DNA of 64,000 nucleotides from Caulobacter sp. Root1455 (GTDB taxonomy: Bacteria; Pseudomonadota; Alphaproteobacteria; Caulobacterales; Caulobacteraceae), in NCBI RefSeq assembly GCF_001426905.1, contig NZ_LMFQ01000001.1:372001-436000 (forward strand), written 5' to 3'. Below, piece after piece: positions 41,643 through 52,223 of the stretch. The first letter of the stretch is position 1. Each line of letters begins with the position of its first letter. The translations under genes and the position numbers were made by a program. The notes below the pieces were generated by a model. The model searched no databases. It was not told the origin of the DNA and saw only the letters and a program-made list of their open reading frames with translations.

Positions 41643-42691
41643 AGCGGCAACTCCAGCACTTTCAGGCCCAGGACGGGCAGGCCCAGCACCGCCTCGGCCA
41701 GCAGGGCGGCGAACAGGGCGAACAGATAGAGGATCGAGAAGGCGAACAGGTTGCGGGCGTGGCGCGCATCACCGACGGGCTTGCCGCGCTTGGCCTCCGT
41801 TTCGCCCACCTCGTAGAGGTCGCGGTCGGCGGGACGCGGGTCGGCGGCGTCGCCGGCCGTGCTGGCGAACACCCGCCAGGCCAGGGTCAGGAACACCAGG
41901 CCGCCCAGGCCCGAGACCGCCAGATAGAGCCAGCCGCCCAGGCCAGTGAACACCGGCGCGATGCAGACCGGGATCAGGACCAGGCTGTAGAGCAGGATCT
42001 GCCTGCGGGTCTCCTTGGCGCCCTTGACCACCGGCAGCATCGGCACGCCGGCCTTGGCGTAGTCGGTGCTGATGTACAGCGACAGGGCCCAGAAGTGCGG
42101 CGGGGTCCACAGGAAGATCACCAGCACCATCAGCCAGGCGTTCAGCGGCGCGTGGCCGGTGGCCGCGGCCCAGCCGATGGCCGGAGGCAGGGCGCCGGCC
42201 AGGCCGCCGATGACGATGTTCTGGGCGGTCCAGCGCTTGAGCCACATGGTGTAGACCACCGCGTAGAACACGATGGTGAAGGCCAGCAGGCCGGCGGCCA
42301 GCCAGTTGATCGCCATGCCCATCAGCAGCACCGACAGCAGGCTCAGCACCACGCCCAGGGTGGCGGCTTCCTCGCCCTTGACCAGGCCGGCGGGCACCGG
42401 ACGGCCGCGCGTGCGGCGCATCTTGGCGTCGATGTCGGCGTCGTACCACATGTTCAGCGCGCCCGAGGCCCCGGCCCCGACCGCGATGCAGAATACCGCC
42501 ACCGCGCCCAGCAGCGGGTGGATCGGCGCGCGGGCGGCCAGCAGCCCCGTCAGGGCGGTGAACACCACCAGCGACATCACCCGCGGCTTCATCAGCTGGA
42601 AATAGTCCTGCCAACGGGCGTGGCGGACCGCTGGGGCCGCCTCGGCTTCGGGTGTCAGGACATGTCCAGTCAGGACGGGGGAACGGGCCAT
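41639..42691 (-). CDS. ctaB: Protoheme IX farnesyltransferase (heme O synthase)
   Basis: 350 residues. It belongs to the UbiA prenyltransferase family with about nine helices. The two aspartate-rich motifs are NMWYDADIDAKMRRTRGRPVP (first) and YSTDYAKAGVPMLPV (second loop). The C-terminus has an extra hydrophilic loop of about 40 residues (DPRPADRDLYEVGETEAKRGKP) before the last helix. It makes heme O from heme B and farnesyl diphosphate, needed for heme A in the aa3 oxidase. Its stop overlaps the CoxF-like start. Confidence 0.95.
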   Translation of the reverse strand: MARSPVLTGHVLTPEAEAAPAVRHARWQDYFQLMKPRVMSLVVFTALTGLLAARAPIHPLLGAVAVFCIAVGAGASGALNMWYDADIDAKMRRTRGRPVPAGLVKGEEAATLGVVLSLLSVLLMGMAINWLAAGLLAFTIVFYAVVYTMWLKRWTAQNIVIGGLAGALPPAIGWAAATGHAPLNAWLMVLVIFLWTPPHFWALSLYISTDYAKAGVPMLPVVKGAKETRRQILLYSLVLIPVCIAPVFTGLGGWLYLAVSGLGGLVFLTLAWRVFASTAGDAADPRPADRDLYEVGETEAKRGKPVGDARHARNLFAFSILYLFALFAALLAEAVLGLPVLGLKVLELPL

Positions 42692-42725
42692 TTTACTTAA
42701 GGGTCTTGCGGTCTTGATGGGCGAA

Positions 42726-42759
42726 GGGCGCGGGCTGGATTCTCATCCGGCCCGCGCCC
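42726..42759 (-). terminator. GC-rich stem after ctaD
   Basis: GGGCGCGGGC (42726-42735) pairs with GCCCGCGCCC (42750-42759) around 14 bases. It lies between the ctaD stop and ctaB start, but there is no T-run, so it may only weaken transcription into ctaB. Confidence 0.5.
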
Positions 42760-42788
42760 CCGCGCTTTGGGTGTCTAGCTTACCAGGA

Positions 42789-44480
<1,692 letters not shown>

Positions 44481-45437
44481 TTAGGCCGCCGGCGCGGCGG
44501 GAGCCGCGGCCGGAGCGGAAGCGGGGGCGGTCGCGGCCGGGGTCACCGTGGCCGGGGCGCCGGCGGCTGCGGGAGCAGCGGCGGGCGTCGCGGCCGGCGC
44601 GGCGGGCGCGGTCTTGGACTTCACCCAGGCGTCGAAGTCGGCCTGGCTGACGACGTGAATCTCGATCGGCATGTTCGAGTGGTCGACGCCGCAGAGTTCC
44701 GAGCACTGGCCGTAATAGACGCCGATCTTGTCGGCCTTGAACCAGGTTTCGTTCAGACGGCCGGGAATCGCGTCGGTCTTCAGGCCGAAGGCCGGCAGGG
44801 CGAAGGCGTGGATCACGTCGGCGCCGGTGACCTGCACGCGGATCACCTGGTTTACCGGAACAACCATCGGCTTGTCGGCGGCCAGCAGGTACGGCACGCC
44901 CTTGGCGACGGCCTCTTCCTGCTTCAGCGGCACCGAGGTGATCTCGCTGATCTTCTGGTCGGGATACTCGTAGCCCCAGTACCACTGGTAGCCGGTGGCC
45001 TTCACCGTCAGGTACGGCTTGGGCATGTCGTTGTAGGCGAACAGCAGCCGGAACGAGAAGATGGCGATGACCATCAGGATCAGCACCGGGCCGATCGTCC
45101 AGATGATCTCGACGGTGGTGTTATGGCTGAACTTGGCCGGGACCGGGTTGGCCTTGGCGTTGTAGCGGATGACGATCCAGATCAGCAGGCCCAGCACCAG
45201 CAGGGTGATGGCCGTGATGATCGGCATCAGGATGTGGTCGTGGAAGGCGATCGCCTCGTACTTCAGCGGCGAGGCCGCGCGCTGAAGGTCGTAGGCGCCG
45301 GGGGTCGGCTGACCCAGCAGTTCGGCGCCCTTGGCGAGGGCTTGCCCCGCGAACACGCCCGAAAGGGCCATCGTCGTGGCGGCGACGGCGGCTACGCCCG
45401 TCAACTTCCGCCGCATCCCCTGAATTTGCGCCTTCAT
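44481..45437 (-). CDS. ctaC: Cytochrome c oxidase subunit II
   Basis: 318 residues from the ATG at 45437; a GTG at 45446 is an alternative and neither has a good ribosome site. A signal or anchor segment (RRKLTGVAAVAATTMALSGVFAGQALA) is followed by two membrane helices and the CuA cupredoxin domain. The CuA ligands lie in YGQCSELCGVDHSNMPIEI (two Cys, Glu carbonyl, His, Met), with the upstream His in DVIHAFALPAFG. The last 45 residues are an Ala/Pro-rich tail. The gene heads the minus-strand cox cluster. Confidence 0.95.
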   Translation of the reverse strand: MKAQIQGMRRKLTGVAAVAATTMALSGVFAGQALAKGAELLGQPTPGAYDLQRAASPLKYEAIAFHDHILMPIITAITLLVLGLLIWIVIRYNAKANPVPAKFSHNTTVEIIWTIGPVLILMVIAIFSFRLLFAYNDMPKPYLTVKATGYQWYWGYEYPDQKISEITSVPLKQEEAVAKGVPYLLAADKPMVVPVNQVIRVQVTGADVIHAFALPAFGLKTDAIPGRLNETWFKADKIGVYYGQCSELCGVDHSNMPIEIHVVSQADFDAWVKSKTAPAAPAATPAAAPAAAGAPATVTPAATAPASAPAAAPAAPAA

Positions 45438-45446
45438 ATCCCTCAC

Positions 45447-45813
45447 GGCCCGTTTCGGCGGCGATGTTGACGTAGGTCAACGCCACGCCGCGCCGAATTG
45501 CACAATACGACCAGCGAAACGGGACCTGGCAATCGACTTCGTCATGGGACGTGGAATCGAACGACCAATCCCGGCGTCTCTGGCCGGTCGCTGGCGTGCA
45601 TACGCGCTCCGATCCAAGTTGCCAAGCACCAGAAACCTTGTGGGAAACACCCCCGCGACGCCCTGCCTCGGCTAACTGCGAACCACTCTTAACTGAGCAC
45701 TTATCGCGGCCTACGTACCATTACTAACATGTAATGACAGCTACCTTGCATTGGGCACTACCTTGCGTCACAAGGGTGCTCAGCAACGGGCCCAGCTCGG
45801 AGAACGCAACGCC
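45447..45813. other. 367-bp divergent region, ctaC / padR-like
   Basis: No supported gene. On the right are CTACCTTGC repeats (45741-45749 and 45758-45766) with CCTTG-CGTCA-CAAGG at the second copy, likely operator sites for the PadR gene. On the left is the promoter side of ctaC. A T-loop-like GTTCGATTCC stretch on the minus strand is not a tRNA. Confidence 0.5.
45741..45775 (+). promoter_or_regulatory. Candidate PadR operator
   Basis: Direct repeats CTACCTTGC at 45741-45749 and 45758-45766 are 17 bp apart, and the second is the left half of CCTTG-CGTCA-CAAGG (45761-45775). They lie about 40-70 bp before the PadR start, as expected for autorepression. Confidence 0.45.
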
Positions 45814-46140
45814 GTGACAGAAGCCATTGAAGTTCAACTGAAGAAAGGCGTGCTGGCGCTGTGCGTGCTGGCCCTGCTGTCGAAGGCCGACAGCTACGCC
45901 TACGAAATCGCCAGCAAGCTCGCCAAGGATATCGATATGGGGGAAGGGACGATCTACCCGCTCATGCGCCGCATGCAGTCGGACGGCCAGGTCGAAACCT
46001 ATCTGGTGGAGTCCCAGAGCGGCCCGCCGCGTAAATATTACCGCCTGACCGAGGCCGGTCGGGCCAGCTTCACGGCCCAGAAGGCCGAATGGGCGGCCTT
46101 CAGCTCGGCCGTCGAAAACATCCTGGGAGCCGCCGCATGA
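45814..46140 (+). CDS. PadR family transcriptional regulator
   Basis: 108 residues from a GTG, the normal length of short PadR proteins. The winged helix is clear: LKKGVLALCVLALLSKADSYAYEIASKLAKDI, MGEGTIYPLMRRMQSDGQVETYLVESQSGPPRKYYRLTEAG. The open frame continues upstream to 45751, but GTG with GGAG upstream gives the family start. Its stop overlaps the DUF1700 gene start (ATGA). PadR proteins in such modules repress the envelope genes beside them. Confidence 0.88.
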   Translation: MTEAIEVQLKKGVLALCVLALLSKADSYAYEIASKLAKDIDMGEGTIYPLMRRMQSDGQVETYLVESQSGPPRKYYRLTEAGRASFTAQKAEWAAFSSAVENILGAAA

Positions 46141-46703
46141 CGCGCGCCGAATTCCTCATCCGCCTCAAGCGCGGCCTGGCCGGCATGCCCGCCGCCCAGA
46201 TCGCCGACATCGTCGCCGACTACGAGGCCCACTTCAACGACGCCCAGGAGGCCGGGCGCAGCGAGAGTGAAGTGGCCGCCGCCCTGGGCGACCCCGAACG
46301 CCTGGCCCGCGAACAGCGCGCCGAGCAGGGGGTCAAGCGCTGGGAGGAGACCAAGAACCCCTCGGCCGCCGCCGGCGCGATCTTCGCCATCGTCGGCCTG
46401 GGGGCGATCGACATCATCTTCCTGCTGCCCCTGCTGATGGGCGTGCTGGGAACGCTGTTCGCCCTGTTCATGGCCGCCATCGTCATGTTCGTGGCCGGCG
46501 GCGCGGTGACGACCGCGGGGCCGTTCGCCGGATTGCCCGGCGGTCCGGTCGTGGCCTTCCTGACGGGCATCGGCCTGATGGCCGGCGCCACCGCCATGGC
46601 CGCCGTCACCACCCTGCTGACCATCTGGCTGGTCAACGGCCTGGTCTGGTTCGGGCGCCTTCACTACCGGCTGTTGAAGCCGGCCATCGAAACCCAGGTC
46701 TGA
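46137..46703 (+). CDS. DUF1700 (HAAS domain) membrane protein
   Basis: 188 residues. The N-terminal HAAS domain (MTRAEFLIRLKRGLAGMPAAQIADIVADYEAHFNDAQEAGRSESEVAAALGDPERLARE, residues 1-60) is clear. Three or four membrane helices follow. HAAS proteins go with PadR regulators and act as small transmembrane anchors; the exact job is not known. It is coupled to padR and followed ten bp later by the DUF2807 gene. Confidence 0.87.
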   Translation: MTRAEFLIRLKRGLAGMPAAQIADIVADYEAHFNDAQEAGRSESEVAAALGDPERLAREQRAEQGVKRWEETKNPSAAAGAIFAIVGLGAIDIIFLLPLLMGVLGTLFALFMAAIVMFVAGGAVTTAGPFAGLPGGPVVAFLTGIGLMAGATAMAAVTTLLTIWLVNGLVWFGRLHYRLLKPAIETQV

Positions 46704-46713
46704 GGGGACCGTC

Positions 46714-47511
46714 ATGATCCGCAACCTGACCATCGTCGCCGTCGCCAGTTTCGTGCTCTGCGTCGGCTGCTTCACCGCGGCCTTCATGATCGGCGGTCGC
46801 GACATCGCCCAGCACGGCTGGAACTTCCCGGCCGACTGGAACATCGAGGTCAACGACGACAACGACCACGTCCATATCGGGCCCGGCTTCCACCATGACC
46901 AGGACGACGAGACCACGACCCGGCAGATCGCCTGGAGCGGCTCGGACGCCCTGCAGATCGACGTGCCGGCCGAGGTGATCTTCACCCAGGCCGCCGCCGG
47001 GGCCGGGGCCAGCGTCAAGGTGACCGGGCCCAAGGAGCTGGTCGACCGGGTGACCCTGGAGAACGGCCGCATCGCCCTGCGCGACGGCCAGGGCTCGGCC
47101 ACCGTCTACGGCCACGGGATCCGCGTCCGCAACGACAGCGACGAACTGTCGATCGAGATCGTCGCCCCCAGCGTGCGGTCCTTCACCCTGAACGGCAGCG
47201 GCGACCTCTATCTGAAGGCCTATGACCAGCCGGACCTCGTCCTGGAGATCAACGGCAGCGGCGGCGTCGACGCCCAGGGCAAGGCCGGGAAGGTCGACCT
47301 GCGGGTCTCCGGCTCGGGCGAGGCCGACCTGCGGGGCCTGGACACCGGCGACGCCAAGATCGCCCTGGCCGGCAGCGGCGAGGCGCACGTCGCCCCGCGC
47401 GGCGCGACCGAGGTCGACGTGGCCGGCAGCGGCGACGTCTATCTGACCAGCAAGCCGACCGTCCTCAGCTCGAACGTCGCCGGCTCCGGCGAGGTGCACC
47501 AGGACTGGTGA
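46714..47511 (+). CDS. DUF2807 (head GIN domain) exported protein
   Basis: 265 residues. An uncleaved signal anchor or signal peptide (IRNLTIVAVASFVLCVGCFTAAFMIGG) is followed by an acidic linker and a right-handed beta-helix-like domain of short repeats. These include GSGDLYLKA, GSGGVDAQGKAG, GSGEADLRGLD, GSGEAHVAPRG, GSGDVYLTS and GSGEVHQDW. The GSG turns recur about every 19-25 residues, which marks the putative auto-transporter adhesin (DUF2807) fold. It is the third gene of the PadR/HAAS module and probably sits in the periplasm or on the outer surface. Confidence 0.87.
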   Translation: MIRNLTIVAVASFVLCVGCFTAAFMIGGRDIAQHGWNFPADWNIEVNDDNDHVHIGPGFHHDQDDETTTRQIAWSGSDALQIDVPAEVIFTQAAAGAGASVKVTGPKELVDRVTLENGRIALRDGQGSATVYGHGIRVRNDSDELSIEIVAPSVRSFTLNGSGDLYLKAYDQPDLVLEINGSGGVDAQGKAGKVDLRVSGSGEADLRGLDTGDAKIALAGSGEAHVAPRGATEVDVAGSGDVYLTSKPTVLSSNVAGSGEVHQDW

Positions 47512-47523
47512 TCCTTCGCCCGT

Positions 47524-47636
47524 CCCTCCCCCTTGTGGGGAGGGTGGCCCTGGCGGAGCCAGGGTCGGGTGGGGTTTGATGAGTCAGCAGGCCCCACCCG
47601 TCCGCTTCGCGTCCACCCTCCCCATAAAGGGGAGGG
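47524..47636. repeat. Family F repeat (CCCTCCCC hairpins)
   Basis: The left end is CCCTCCCCCTTGTGGGGAGGG and the right end CCCTCCCCATAAAGGGGAGGG, each a hairpin, with GGTCGGGTGGGG and CCCCACCC between them. It is between two same-strand genes. Confidence 0.85.
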
Positions 47637-47707
47637 AAAGCTGGATACCGCGCCGAATCGTCGCCGGGGTGATGACGAAGGCGGATGAAACGCTTACCTG
47701 TGAGCCC

Positions 47708-49138
47708 ATGACCGCTCTCATGAACGCCCCTTCCCTGCTCGCCTCGGCCAATGTCGATCCCGAGCGCGCCCGCGCCATCCTGGGCGAGGCCCTGGCCGGA
47801 GCCGACGACGGGGAGCTGTTCGTCGAACGCTCCGAGAGCGAGGCCTTCGTGTTCGACGACGGCCGCCTCAAGAGCGCCTCCTATGATTCGGGCGAGGGCT
47901 TCGGCCTGCGCGTGGTGGCCGGCGAGACGGCCGGCTACGCCCATTCCGCCGAGATCTCGGAAGCCGCCATCGGCCGCGCCGCCGATTCGGCCAAGCTGGC
48001 CCGCCGCGGCTACGCCGGCGTCAGCGCCGAGGCCCCGCGCGCCACCAACGAAAAGCACTACGGCGAGGACGACCCCGTCTCGTCCCCCGCCTTCTCCGAC
48101 AAGGTCAGCCTGCTCCAGGAGATCGACGCCTTCGCCCGGGCCCGCGATCCGCGCGTCGTCCAGGTGATGGCCTCGATGGCCGGCGAGCGCCGCGTGGTCG
48201 AGATCCTGCGCGCCGACGGCCGGCTGCTGCGCGACGTGCGGCCGCTGGTGCGGATCAATGTCCAGGTCACGGTCGAGAAGGACGGCAAGCGCGAGGCCGG
48301 ATCATCGGGGGCCGGCGGCCGCGCCGGGTTCTCGGCCTGGATCAGCCCCGACAAGTGGCAGGCCCAGGTCGACGAGGCCCTGCGCATGGCGCTGGTCAAT
48401 CTGGACGCCGTGGCCTGTCCGGCCGGCGAGATGGACGTGGTGCTGGGCCCGGGCTGGAACGGCGTGCTGCTGCACGAAGCCGTCGGCCACGGCCTGGAGG
48501 GCGACTTCAACCGCAAGGGCATCAGCGCCTTCTCGGGCCGCATCGGCGAGCGGGTGGCCGCCAAGGGCGTGACCGTGTTCGACGACGGGGCGATCCTCGG
48601 CCGCCGCGGTTCGCTGACCATCGACGACGAGGGCACCCCCACCGAGCGCACCGTGCTGATCGAGGACGGCGTCCTGGTCGGCTACATGCACGACCGGATG
48701 AGCGCCCGGCTGATGGGCATGGCCCCGACCGGCAACGGCCGCCGCCAGTCCTACGCCCACATGCCCATGCCGCGCATGACCAACACCGGCATGCTGGCGG
48801 GCAAGGACGACCCGGCCGAGATGATCGCCTCGATGAAGCGCGGCCTCTACTGCGCCAATTTCGGCGGCGGCCAGGTCGACATCACCAACGGCAAGTTCGT
48901 CTTCCAGTGCACCGAGGCCTATCTGGTCGAGGACGGCAAGATCACCGCCCCGGTCAAGGGCGCGACCCTGATCGGCGACGGCCCCAGCGCCCTGACCAAG
49001 GTGACGATGATCGGCCACGACTTCGACTTCGATCCCGGCATCGGCGTCTGCGGCAAGTCGGGCCAGGGCGTGCCGGTCGGCGTGGGCCAGCCCTCGCTGA
49101 AGATCACCGGCCTGACCGTCGGCGGCACGGCGGTCTAG
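47708..49138 (+). CDS. tldD: TldD metalloprotease subunit
   Basis: 476 residues, normal for TldD. The metal site is HEAVGHGLEGD with H256, E257 and H261 (HExxxH). Further blocks are SGRIGERVAAKGVTVFDDG, SYAHMPMPRMTNTGMLAGKD, and CEAYLVEDGKITAPVKGATLIGDGP with its context. TldD and TldE form a protease pair that matures peptides and degrades antitoxins such as CcdA. The partner gene is not nearby. The start at MTALMN was taken at 47708; the frame upstream crosses the family F repeat. Confidence 0.95.
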   Translation: MTALMNAPSLLASANVDPERARAILGEALAGADDGELFVERSESEAFVFDDGRLKSASYDSGEGFGLRVVAGETAGYAHSAEISEAAIGRAADSAKLARRGYAGVSAEAPRATNEKHYGEDDPVSSPAFSDKVSLLQEIDAFARARDPRVVQVMASMAGERRVVEILRADGRLLRDVRPLVRINVQVTVEKDGKREAGSSGAGGRAGFSAWISPDKWQAQVDEALRMALVNLDAVACPAGEMDVVLGPGWNGVLLHEAVGHGLEGDFNRKGISAFSGRIGERVAAKGVTVFDDGAILGRRGSLTIDDEGTPTERTVLIEDGVLVGYMHDRMSARLMGMAPTGNGRRQSYAHMPMPRMTNTGMLAGKDDPAEMIASMKRGLYCANFGGGQVDITNGKFVFQCTEAYLVEDGKITAPVKGATLIGDGPSALTKVTMIGHDFDFDPGIGVCGKSGQGVPVGVGQPSLKITGLTVGGTAV

Positions 49139-49147
49139 CCACAACCC

Positions 49148-49206
49148 TTTGTGAAACCTGATGTTTCCACTCACGGTCAAGGTGATCGGCGGAAACATTT
49201 CACAAA
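49148..49206. promoter_or_regulatory. Long imperfect inverted repeat before TonB-like gene
   Basis: TTTGTGAAACCTGATGTTTCC (49148-49168) faces GGAAACATTTCACAAA (49191-49206), complementary over TTTGTGAAA and ATGTTTCC with a 4-base bulge. The sequence is AT-rich relative to its surroundings and lies 94 bp upstream of the next start. It may be an operator or an RNA hairpin in the leader. Confidence 0.5.
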
Positions 49207-49299
49207 TGTAACCTACCTTTCGGTTTTGTAACTGGTTCTGGCGCAGCTGGACCGACAGGTTCGCGGCCACAAAGCGGGGGCGCTTTGGGGGATCGCGTA

Positions 49300-51348
49300 A
49301 TGAGTCTGGCTTCCGTCATCTTCGCTCTGGGACTTGCCTCGCCGGAGTCCCAGGCCGCGACCCCGCAAGACGCCACCCCCGAGGCGGCCGCGCCGGCCGC
49401 CGAGGCCCAGCGCGGGGTGATCAGCTATCCGCCCAGCTTCTTCGCCGAACAGCGCCCCAGCACCGCCCTGGACATGATCGCCCGTCTGCCCGGCTTCCGG
49501 CTGGACGGCGGCGACAGCGCCCGCGGCTTCGCCGGCACGGCCGGCAACGTGCTGGTCAACGGCGAGCGCCCGACCACCAAGAGCGAGAACCTCGAGGACA
49601 TCCTCAAGCGCATCTCGGCCTCGGCCGTCGAGCGCGTCGAGTTGATCCGCGGCGGCGCTCCGGGCATCGACATGCAAGGCCAGACGATCCTGGCCAACGT
49701 GGTGATCAAGTCGACCGTCCAGGTCGAGAAGGTCGCCAATCTCCAGACCTATCTCTATCCGGACGGCCTGTTCGGACCGCTGCTGGAGTTCCAGGCCTCG
49801 CGCCGGGACGGGGTCAACGAGATCGAGGGCTCGGTGAAGGGCACGATCGACCGCACCGACCAGACCTTCGACGGCGGGTCGCGGGTGACCAGCTTTCCCG
49901 ACGGGCGTCCGACGATCAAGGAAGCCCTCAAGGGCTACGACCAGATCCAGAACTACGTGGCCCGCGGCGCCGTCCAGCGCGCCGCGCCGGGCGGCAAGAT
50001 CCGGGTCAACGGCAAGATCGAGTACTTCTCGTTCGACCGCGACGTGACCTACACCCAGTACGAGCCCGGCCCCGGCCGCCAGGACAGCGGCGAGACCGAC
50101 GAAAACTGGACCGGCGAGTTCGGCGCCCGCTACGACCGCAAGATCGGCCCGCGCACCGACCTGCAGCTGGTGTTCCTGCAAAACCTGGGCGACGAGACCT
50201 ACGGCTCGACCTTCTCCGCCGCCGGGCGCGCCGAGGTCTATCGCGAGCGCGACAAGACCGGCGAGAGCATCCTGCGGGGCGAGCTGAAGCAGCGCCGCTC
50301 GCAGACCCTGTCGCTGGAGGGCAGCCTCGAGGGCGCCTACAACTTCCTGGACGGCAATATCGGCTACACCGTCAACGGCGCGCCGGTCGACATCGGCCCG
50401 CCGCACGTGAAGGTCGAGGAGCTGCGGGGAGAGGCGGCCGGCAAGGCGGTCTGGCGGGCCAATCCGAAACTGACCGTCGAGGCCGGCGCGCGGATGGAGG
50501 TCTCGCGCATCACCCAGAGCGGCGGCGTGGACCTGGAGCGCAGCTTCTTCTACCCCAAGCCCCGGGTGCTGGTGACCTGGAACCCCACCGGCGCCGACCA
50601 ACTGCGGGTGCGGGTCGAACGCGAGGTCGGGCAGCTGGACTTCGGCGACTTCATCGCCTCGGCCGACCTGACCGCCGGCAGCCAGGACAGCGCCGACGCC
50701 AATCTGGAGCCCCAGCGCTCCTGGGTCGGCGAAGTCGCGTGGGAGCGGCGGTTCTGGGGGGCGGGCTCGATCTCGGCCACCCTGACCCACTCGGAGATTT
50801 CCGACGTCGTCGACTATAAGCCGCTGCCGACCGGCGGCGACGCGCCCAGCAACATCGGCGACGGCCGGTCCGACCAGTTCGTGATCGCCATGACCGTGCC
50901 GACCCAGAAGCTGGGGATCTCCGGCGGCCAGATCAAAGGCCGCCTCAGCTGGTTCGACAGCGAGGTCACCGACCCGGTCACCCTCGAGAAGCGCCGCATC
51001 ACCGGCGCGACGCCGTTCGTCTGCGACCTGCGTTTCACCCGCGACATGCCCGGCGGCAAGTGGAGCTGGGGCGTCGTCACCTTCTGTCCGACCGAGAACA
51101 GCCGCTTCCGCTTCAACGAGGTTCGCACCAACCGCCAGGAGCAATATTTCGAGGGCTTCGTCGAATGGAAGCCCAGCTCGGACCTGACGGTGCGCACCAC
51201 CCTGTCGAACTGGAGCTCGCGCAACGTCACCCGCGAGCGGACGATCTACAAGGGCTCGCGCGCCGACAACGTGGTCGACAAGATCGAGTACCGCTCGCTG
51301 CCGTTCGAGCCCTACCTGTTCATCCAGGTCCGCAAGCGGCTGGGCTAG
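49300..51348 (+). CDS. TonB-dependent receptor-like outer membrane protein
   Basis: 682 residues from the ATG at 49300, next to GGGGGATC. The N-terminus MSLASVIFALGLASPESQA is a short signal peptide. Residues about 40-150 form a plug-type domain (ALDMIARLPGF, RGFAGTAGNVLVNGERPTTKS, ISASAVERVELIRGGAPGIDMQG, ILANVVIKS). The rest has alternating strands with aromatic ends, expected for a barrel, ending KRLG. The plug-barrel layout with a VLVNGERP motif is common in Caulobacter TonB receptor-like proteins. The ligand is unknown. No strong TonB box was identified. Confidence 0.85.
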   Translation: MSLASVIFALGLASPESQAATPQDATPEAAAPAAEAQRGVISYPPSFFAEQRPSTALDMIARLPGFRLDGGDSARGFAGTAGNVLVNGERPTTKSENLEDILKRISASAVERVELIRGGAPGIDMQGQTILANVVIKSTVQVEKVANLQTYLYPDGLFGPLLEFQASRRDGVNEIEGSVKGTIDRTDQTFDGGSRVTSFPDGRPTIKEALKGYDQIQNYVARGAVQRAAPGGKIRVNGKIEYFSFDRDVTYTQYEPGPGRQDSGETDENWTGEFGARYDRKIGPRTDLQLVFLQNLGDETYGSTFSAAGRAEVYRERDKTGESILRGELKQRRSQTLSLEGSLEGAYNFLDGNIGYTVNGAPVDIGPPHVKVEELRGEAAGKAVWRANPKLTVEAGARMEVSRITQSGGVDLERSFFYPKPRVLVTWNPTGADQLRVRVEREVGQLDFGDFIASADLTAGSQDSADANLEPQRSWVGEVAWERRFWGAGSISATLTHSEISDVVDYKPLPTGGDAPSNIGDGRSDQFVIAMTVPTQKLGISGGQIKGRLSWFDSEVTDPVTLEKRRITGATPFVCDLRFTRDMPGGKWSWGVVTFCPTENSRFRFNEVRTNRQEQYFEGFVEWKPSSDLTVRTTLSNWSSRNVTRERTIYKGSRADNVVDKIEYRSLPFEPYLFIQVRKRLG

Positions 51349-51364
51349 CGCGTGGGGGCGGCCC

Positions 51365-52141
51365 CTACTTGCTGACGATCTTGATGATCCGCTTGGACGA
51401 GGGCCGGCCCGACAGGCCCTTGCCGGAAGCGTAGGTGACCGTCAGGTCGCCGCCCTTCAGGCTGGCGCCGGGCTTGTGGCCCTCGGCCAGCAGGACACGG
51501 GTCACGCGGGCCAGCAGGCTTCGGTCGCCGTCACGGGCCATGCGCTCGAAGGCCTCGGCGGTGACGGTGGCGGTGTCGGCGACCAGGACCGAGGTGCCCG
51601 GCGTGGCGTCGTCGATCGTCTCGAACGCCACCCGGTGCTGGGCCGCGCGGCTGGCGCGGGCGCTGGCCTGGACCAGGCGCTGGAACAGGACGTTGACCGA
51701 GATGTACAGCGGCGGCTGGATCGAATTGGCCTTGCCCATCAGGGCGGCGGCGTCGCCGCCCGGCCGTTCGCGGGTGAACAGAGTCATGCCGCCCAGCTTG
51801 CTGGCCCGCAGCACCGGCTCGCCCATCTCGTTCTTGTAGATGGTGTCGCCGCGCGGCGCCGGCTGGGACGACAGCACCCAGACCTCGGAACTGTTCTCGA
51901 ACTTCATCAGCGGCTGGGGCGCGGCCCGGTCCAGGATGAAGGCGTCGCCGGTTTCGGACACGTAGCGGGCGATCGGCGGGGCCGGCGTCTTGCGCACTTC
52001 GCCGCGGTTGCCGGAGAATACGTCGCGCAGGCTCACGGACGATTGCCGCGCGTTCGCCGCGCCGGCGTTGGCCGCGAGGGCGACCGCCAGCAGGATCGCC
52101 CAGCGCCCTGGCCCCGTCGTCACCGCCGATTGACTCTTCAT
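51365..52141 (-). CDS. DUF4908 family exported protein
   Basis: 258 residues from MKSQSAVTT. The signal region WAILLAVALAANAGAANA is cut before RQSSVSLRD. The mature N-half (LRDVFSGNRGEVRKTPAPPIARYVSETGDAFILDRAAPQPLMKFENSSEVWVLSSQPAPRGDTIYKNEMG) is a conserved alphaproteobacterial block that I know as DUF4908, of unknown role. An ATG at 52153 is an alternative start. It is downstream of phaB on the same strand with a hairpin between. Confidence 0.82.
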   Translation of the reverse strand: MKSQSAVTTGPGRWAILLAVALAANAGAANARQSSVSLRDVFSGNRGEVRKTPAPPIARYVSETGDAFILDRAAPQPLMKFENSSEVWVLSSQPAPRGDTIYKNEMGEPVLRASKLGGMTLFTRERPGGDAAALMGKANSIQPPLYISVNVLFQRLVQASARASRAAQHRVAFETIDDATPGTSVLVADTATVTAEAFERMARDGDRSLLARVTRVLLAEGHKPGASLKGGDLTVTYASGKGLSGRPSSKRIIKIVSK

Positions 52142-52223
52142 ACCCAGGGTCATGCCCCGCGACTGGGGCGAATCTTGGACGCCGAAGACCTTGTTGCCGC
52201 CACGCAATTTTCCGGAGGACGCT

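Noticed and set aside
45540..45580. tRNA-like T-loop (GTTCGATTCC on the minus strand)
   Set aside because: The flanking bases do not form the needed five-pair T stem, and no anticodon arm or acceptor pairing was found upstream.
45689..45704. Possible CtrA box (TTAA...TTAT)
   Set aside because: Spacing is eight instead of seven and the second half is TTAT, so it fails the TTAA-N7-TTAA consensus.
49213..51144. Very long open frame on the minus strand opposite the TonB-like gene
   Set aside because: High-GC codon bias opens the antisense frame; its composition (Gly, Ala, Val and Asp runs) is that of a shadow, and the plus gene has clear domains.
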